Source: Candidatus Kerfeldbacteria bacterium
Lineage (GTDB): Bacteria; Patescibacteriota; Patescibacteriia; SBBC01
Assembly: GCA_016204645.1 (NCBI GenBank)
Contig: JACQKI010000003.1
Location: forward strand, 1-6,528
Direction: 5' to 3'
Length of the DNA stretch: 6,528 bases
The translations under genes were made by a program, and so were the position numbers. Each line of letters opens with the position of its first letter. The stretch's first letter is position 1. Below the pieces are notes generated by a model. That model made no database searches, was not told where the DNA came from, and saw nothing but the letters and a program-made list of their open reading frames with translations. This document shows positions 4,623 to 6,528 of this stretch, one piece after another.

Positions 4623-6528
4623 TGTACCCCGGCAAGTGAAGCGCCGCTCCGAAAGCTCTTGGGCAGGGCGAAGAAACGTTTAACCAGCTTTCCGGAAAAC
4701 GCGTGCAGCTGCACCTGGGCGGCACCGTTGGCCGGCACAGTCAATATTTCCTGTCGGCCGTCGCCATCGTAGTCGCCGGTGGCGATCCCGAGTCCGCGGT
4801 TAAATGACTTTGAAAAAACTGAAAATTTCTTAAGCTGCTTTTTCTGCAAAGAGTAGACGCGCACCTCGGCATTACCGGTAGCCCGCGCAACCACTACCTC
4901 GTCTCGGCCGTCGCCATTGACGTCTCCGGCGGCCACGTTCACGCCGTGTGTTCCACTTTTCGGGAAAGCTGAAAATTGACGCACGTAGGCGCCGCGCTTT
5001 GACAAGATTCTGACCGTCGGCGTACCGGTCAGTCGGCCTACGACGATAGACGGTTCTGTGGCTTCTCCGGCCACCGCGACCGATACTCCGCCGCTGTAGG
5101 TTCGACCGAACGGGTACATCTCGCGAATCAGCTTACCTTCGACTGAAAAAACACGGACCGGCAACCGGCCTGCCCGAGGTGCGACCAGCAACTCTGAACG
5201 TCCGTCGCCATCGAGGTCGGCACCGGCAAGATTTACGCCGCCAGCTACGGTTCGACCGTAGGGCGAAAAGGAGACGACTTCCTTGCCGTTGGGAGCAATG
5301 ATTTTCACAGTTCGCGCCCGCTGCCGCGCAACTACGGCCAGGTAGTCAGGCTGACCGTTGACGTAGGTCAGGGAGGTAACGCTGATGCCGTTGACCGATT
5401 GGGCGCCGAATGGCGTAACCCGCTGATCGACCTTACCGCTGGTTTGAACCACTGCCACGGTTCCTTGCCGTCCGGCTGTGCCGGCCGCCACCCGGAGCTG
5501 CTGAAAAACGTACACGAACGACACCGTAGCTGACGCGTTGCCCGCCTGATCGTACGCCGCTAGGTGCAGGAACAACGTGCGGGACGAATCCAGCGCCGCG
5601 GTCGTGTACGTTTGCGACTGGGTCAGGCTTTGGGTGCTGAGGTCGGCGTCGGCTTGCGGAGACAGAGCGATCCGGTAGCCGGCCAAACCGCTCAGCCCGT
5701 CGCTGGCGGCCGTCCAGATGGCGGTCAAAGATTTGACCGAGGTCGATACACCGGAAACGATCTGAACTTGATCAAAGGGAGCGGCCGCCCGGACCGTCAG
5801 TGCGGGTTTTGTCGGCTGGGTGTAGTCGGCAATCACGTCATCGGTGCTGGCGGCCGAAACGTTGCCAGCCGCGTCGCGAAAACGAGCGTACACCCGACGG
5901 ACGCCCTCGGCTTCCGATCCCCCGGCCGCAGTCAGGTCCCAGCCGCTGCGAATCGTCGCGTACGGCTCCCAGGCCAAAAACGTTGACCCATCGTTCGAGA
6001 ACGACATGGCCGAGACGTTTGACTCTTGATCGCTGGCGCTCAACGTCAGCGAAACGTTCGTCGAGTTTGTGTAGGTCGCGTCACTGCTGATGATGACGGT
6101 GCCGGACGGCGCGACCGTATCGTTCAGACCGATCGACAGGGCCCGGCTGACGTTCAGCCGACCCCAGCCGAAGGTCGTATCGTAGCCAGCTGCTCCCAGA
6201 TCCGTAACCGAGCCTTCGATGACGGCCCGGATGTTGCCGGACGGAATGCCGGCAGCCAGCAGCAGGGCGGCCGCGGCTGAGACGTGCGGGGCGGCCTGCG
6301 ACGTGCCTTCGTAGTAGTACTCGTTAAAACTGCTGCAGGCCGGAGACGTGCAGGTTTGCTGGAGGATGCCGTCCGGCTGGCCGTCGCCGTTCTGATCAAC
6401 ATCCAAGTCGCCACCCGGCGCAACCAGGTCGAGACCACTGCCGTAGTTCGAGTACGGCGCGCGGGCGTCGTCAAAGCGCGTAGCACCGACGCTGATGACC
6501 TCATCGTAGCGAGCCGGGTAGGCCAAGC
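4619..6528 (-). CDS. Subtilisin-like S8 serine protease with Ig/Fn3-like linkers and FG-GAP β-propeller tail, 5' end beyond window
   Basis: C-terminal 636 codons of a probably exported protease. The frame is open to the right edge; the leucine codon TTG at 6526 is internal, not a start. Residues are counted from there. 1-130 is the end of the S8 domain: ISVGA, APYSNYGSGLDLVAPGGD, then EGTSQAAPHVSAAAALLL with catalytic Ser76. Catalytic Asp, His and the oxyanion Asn lie upstream, unseen. A calcium-type loop DVDQNGDGQPDG (42-53) and two Cys (59, 64) sit just before Ser76. About 138-235 looks like a bacterial Ig-like domain (ends FRDAAGNVSA); about 240-340 is Fn3-like (YDQAGNAS). 342-635 is six propeller repeats of about 50 residues, three with DxDGDG-type loops. 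No LPXTG, C-terminal membrane helix or obvious sorting domain follows; it ends within the last repeat. Gene overlap ties it to gtrA. The substrate is unknown. Confidence 0.93.
   Translation of the reverse strand, partial: LAYPARYDEVISVGATRFDDARAPYSNYGSGLDLVAPGGDLDVDQNGDGQPDGILQQTCTSPACSSFNEYYYEGTSQAAPHVSAAAALLLAAGIPSGNIRAVIEGSVTDLGAAGYDTTFGWGRLNVSRALSIGLNDTVAPSGTVIISSDATYTNSTNVSLTLSASDQESNVSAMSFSNDGSTFLAWEPYATIRSGWDLTAAGGSEAEGVRRVYARFRDAAGNVSAASTDDVIADYTQPTKPALTVRAAAPFDQVQIVSGVSTSVKSLTAIWTAASDGLSGLAGYRIALSPQADADLSTQSLTQSQTYTTAALDSSRTLFLHLAAYDQAGNASATVSFVYVFQQLRVAAGTAGRQGTVAVVQTSGKVDQRVTPFGAQSVNGISVTSLTYVNGQPDYLAVVARQRARTVKIIAPNGKEVVSFSPYGRTVAGGVNLAGADLDGDGRSELLVAPRAGRLPVRVFSVEGKLIREMYPFGRTYSGGVSVAVAGEATEPSIVVGRLTGTPTVRILSKRGAYVRQFSAFPKSGTHGVNVAAGDVNGDGRDEVVVARATGNAEVRVYSLQKKQLKKFSVFSKSFNRGLGIATGDYDGDGRQEILTVPANGAAQVQLHAFSGKLVKRFFALPKSFRSGASLAGVQ
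4622..5506 (-). repeat. FG-GAP/VCBS-type repeats encoding a β-propeller
   Basis: Within the protease tail a motif of the form F-G/P-x-S/T-x-x-G followed by a small hydrophobic strand recurs with its Gly at residues 380, 430, 480, 528, 578 and 628: spacings 50, 50, 48, 50, 50. Calcium-binding loops are intact at 437-445 (5192-5218), 535-543 (4898-4924) and 585-593 (4748-4774), and degenerate in the repeats starting at 380 and 480. The periodicity shows in DNA: CGGCCGTCGCCAT at 4755-4767 and 4905-4917 is exactly 150 bases apart, with a related copy at 5202-5213. These are diverged coding repeats, not a mobile element. Confidence 0.88.

Noticed and set aside
3880..4683. 267-codon plus-strand open frame
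   Set aside because: Antisense to two well-supported genes (GT2, gtrA); composition is Arg/Ser/Thr/Pro-rich with no recognisable motif, as expected of an antisense shadow in GC-rich DNA.
4755..5213. Short GC-rich direct repeats as a CRISPR or mobile-element signal
   Set aside because: They match the codons for the DGDGR calcium loops of the propeller repeats at about 150-base spacing and are diverged between copies.
6524..6526. Protease start at TTG near the right edge
   Set aside because: The codon lies in the middle of the S8 domain, after the catalytic Asp and His regions, so the gene must begin beyond the window.

Overview
The window is 6.5 kb of dense bacterial coding DNA with every recognisable gene on the minus strand. 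Reading runs from the right edge to the left edge. Transcription order is: C-terminal part of a subtilisin-like (S8) protease with a β-propeller tail (5' end missing), a GtrA-family membrane protein, a family-2 glycosyltransferase of the ALG5/DPM type, a UDP-glucuronate-decarboxylase-like SDR enzyme, S-adenosylmethionine synthetase (metK), and a nucleotide-sugar dehydrogenase whose 3' end lies beyond position 1. Only about 51 bases between first and last codon are non-coding: 18 nt gtrA/GT2, 31 nt SDR/metK and 2 nt metK/dehydrogenase. Two junctions are ATGA start/stop overlaps. The six genes look like one translationally coupled operon, although a promoter inside it cannot be excluded.

Organism: a moderately GC-rich bacterium with a compact genome. 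All five visible stop codons are TGA, so UGA is a stop here and the UGA-as-glycine codes of Gracilibacteria and Absconditabacteria are excluded. An S8 protease with FG-GAP repeats, a GtrA/GT2 pair and sugar-nucleotide enzymes packed together suggests a candidate-phylum bacterium such as a Patescibacterium, but no marker gene fixes this and it is a weak inference.

Function: the dehydrogenase should oxidise C6 of a UDP-sugar to a uronate, most likely UDP-GlcNAc or UDP-ManNAc because of its GVGGHCIPVD active-site signature. The SDR enzyme may then rework that uronate. The GT2 enzyme probably loads a sugar onto polyprenyl phosphate, and GtrA probably helps move the lipid-linked sugar across the membrane. 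Together they look like a surface-glycan module, co-transcribed with a probably exported protease and with metK, a housekeeping gene not obviously needed for it.

The most interesting point is that the SDR enzyme keeps the overall UDP-xylose-synthase pattern but has lost two residues tied to decarboxylation (Glu to Ala at 139, Arg to Ser at 233), so its annotation by homology may be wrong. Other points: the dehydrogenase lacks the usual cofactor-binding acidic residue; MetK has substitutions in conserved substrate-site motifs; and the protease tail reads as a six-bladed propeller closed by its own two ends. I see no RNA genes, mobile elements, CRISPR arrays, origins or clear terminators.
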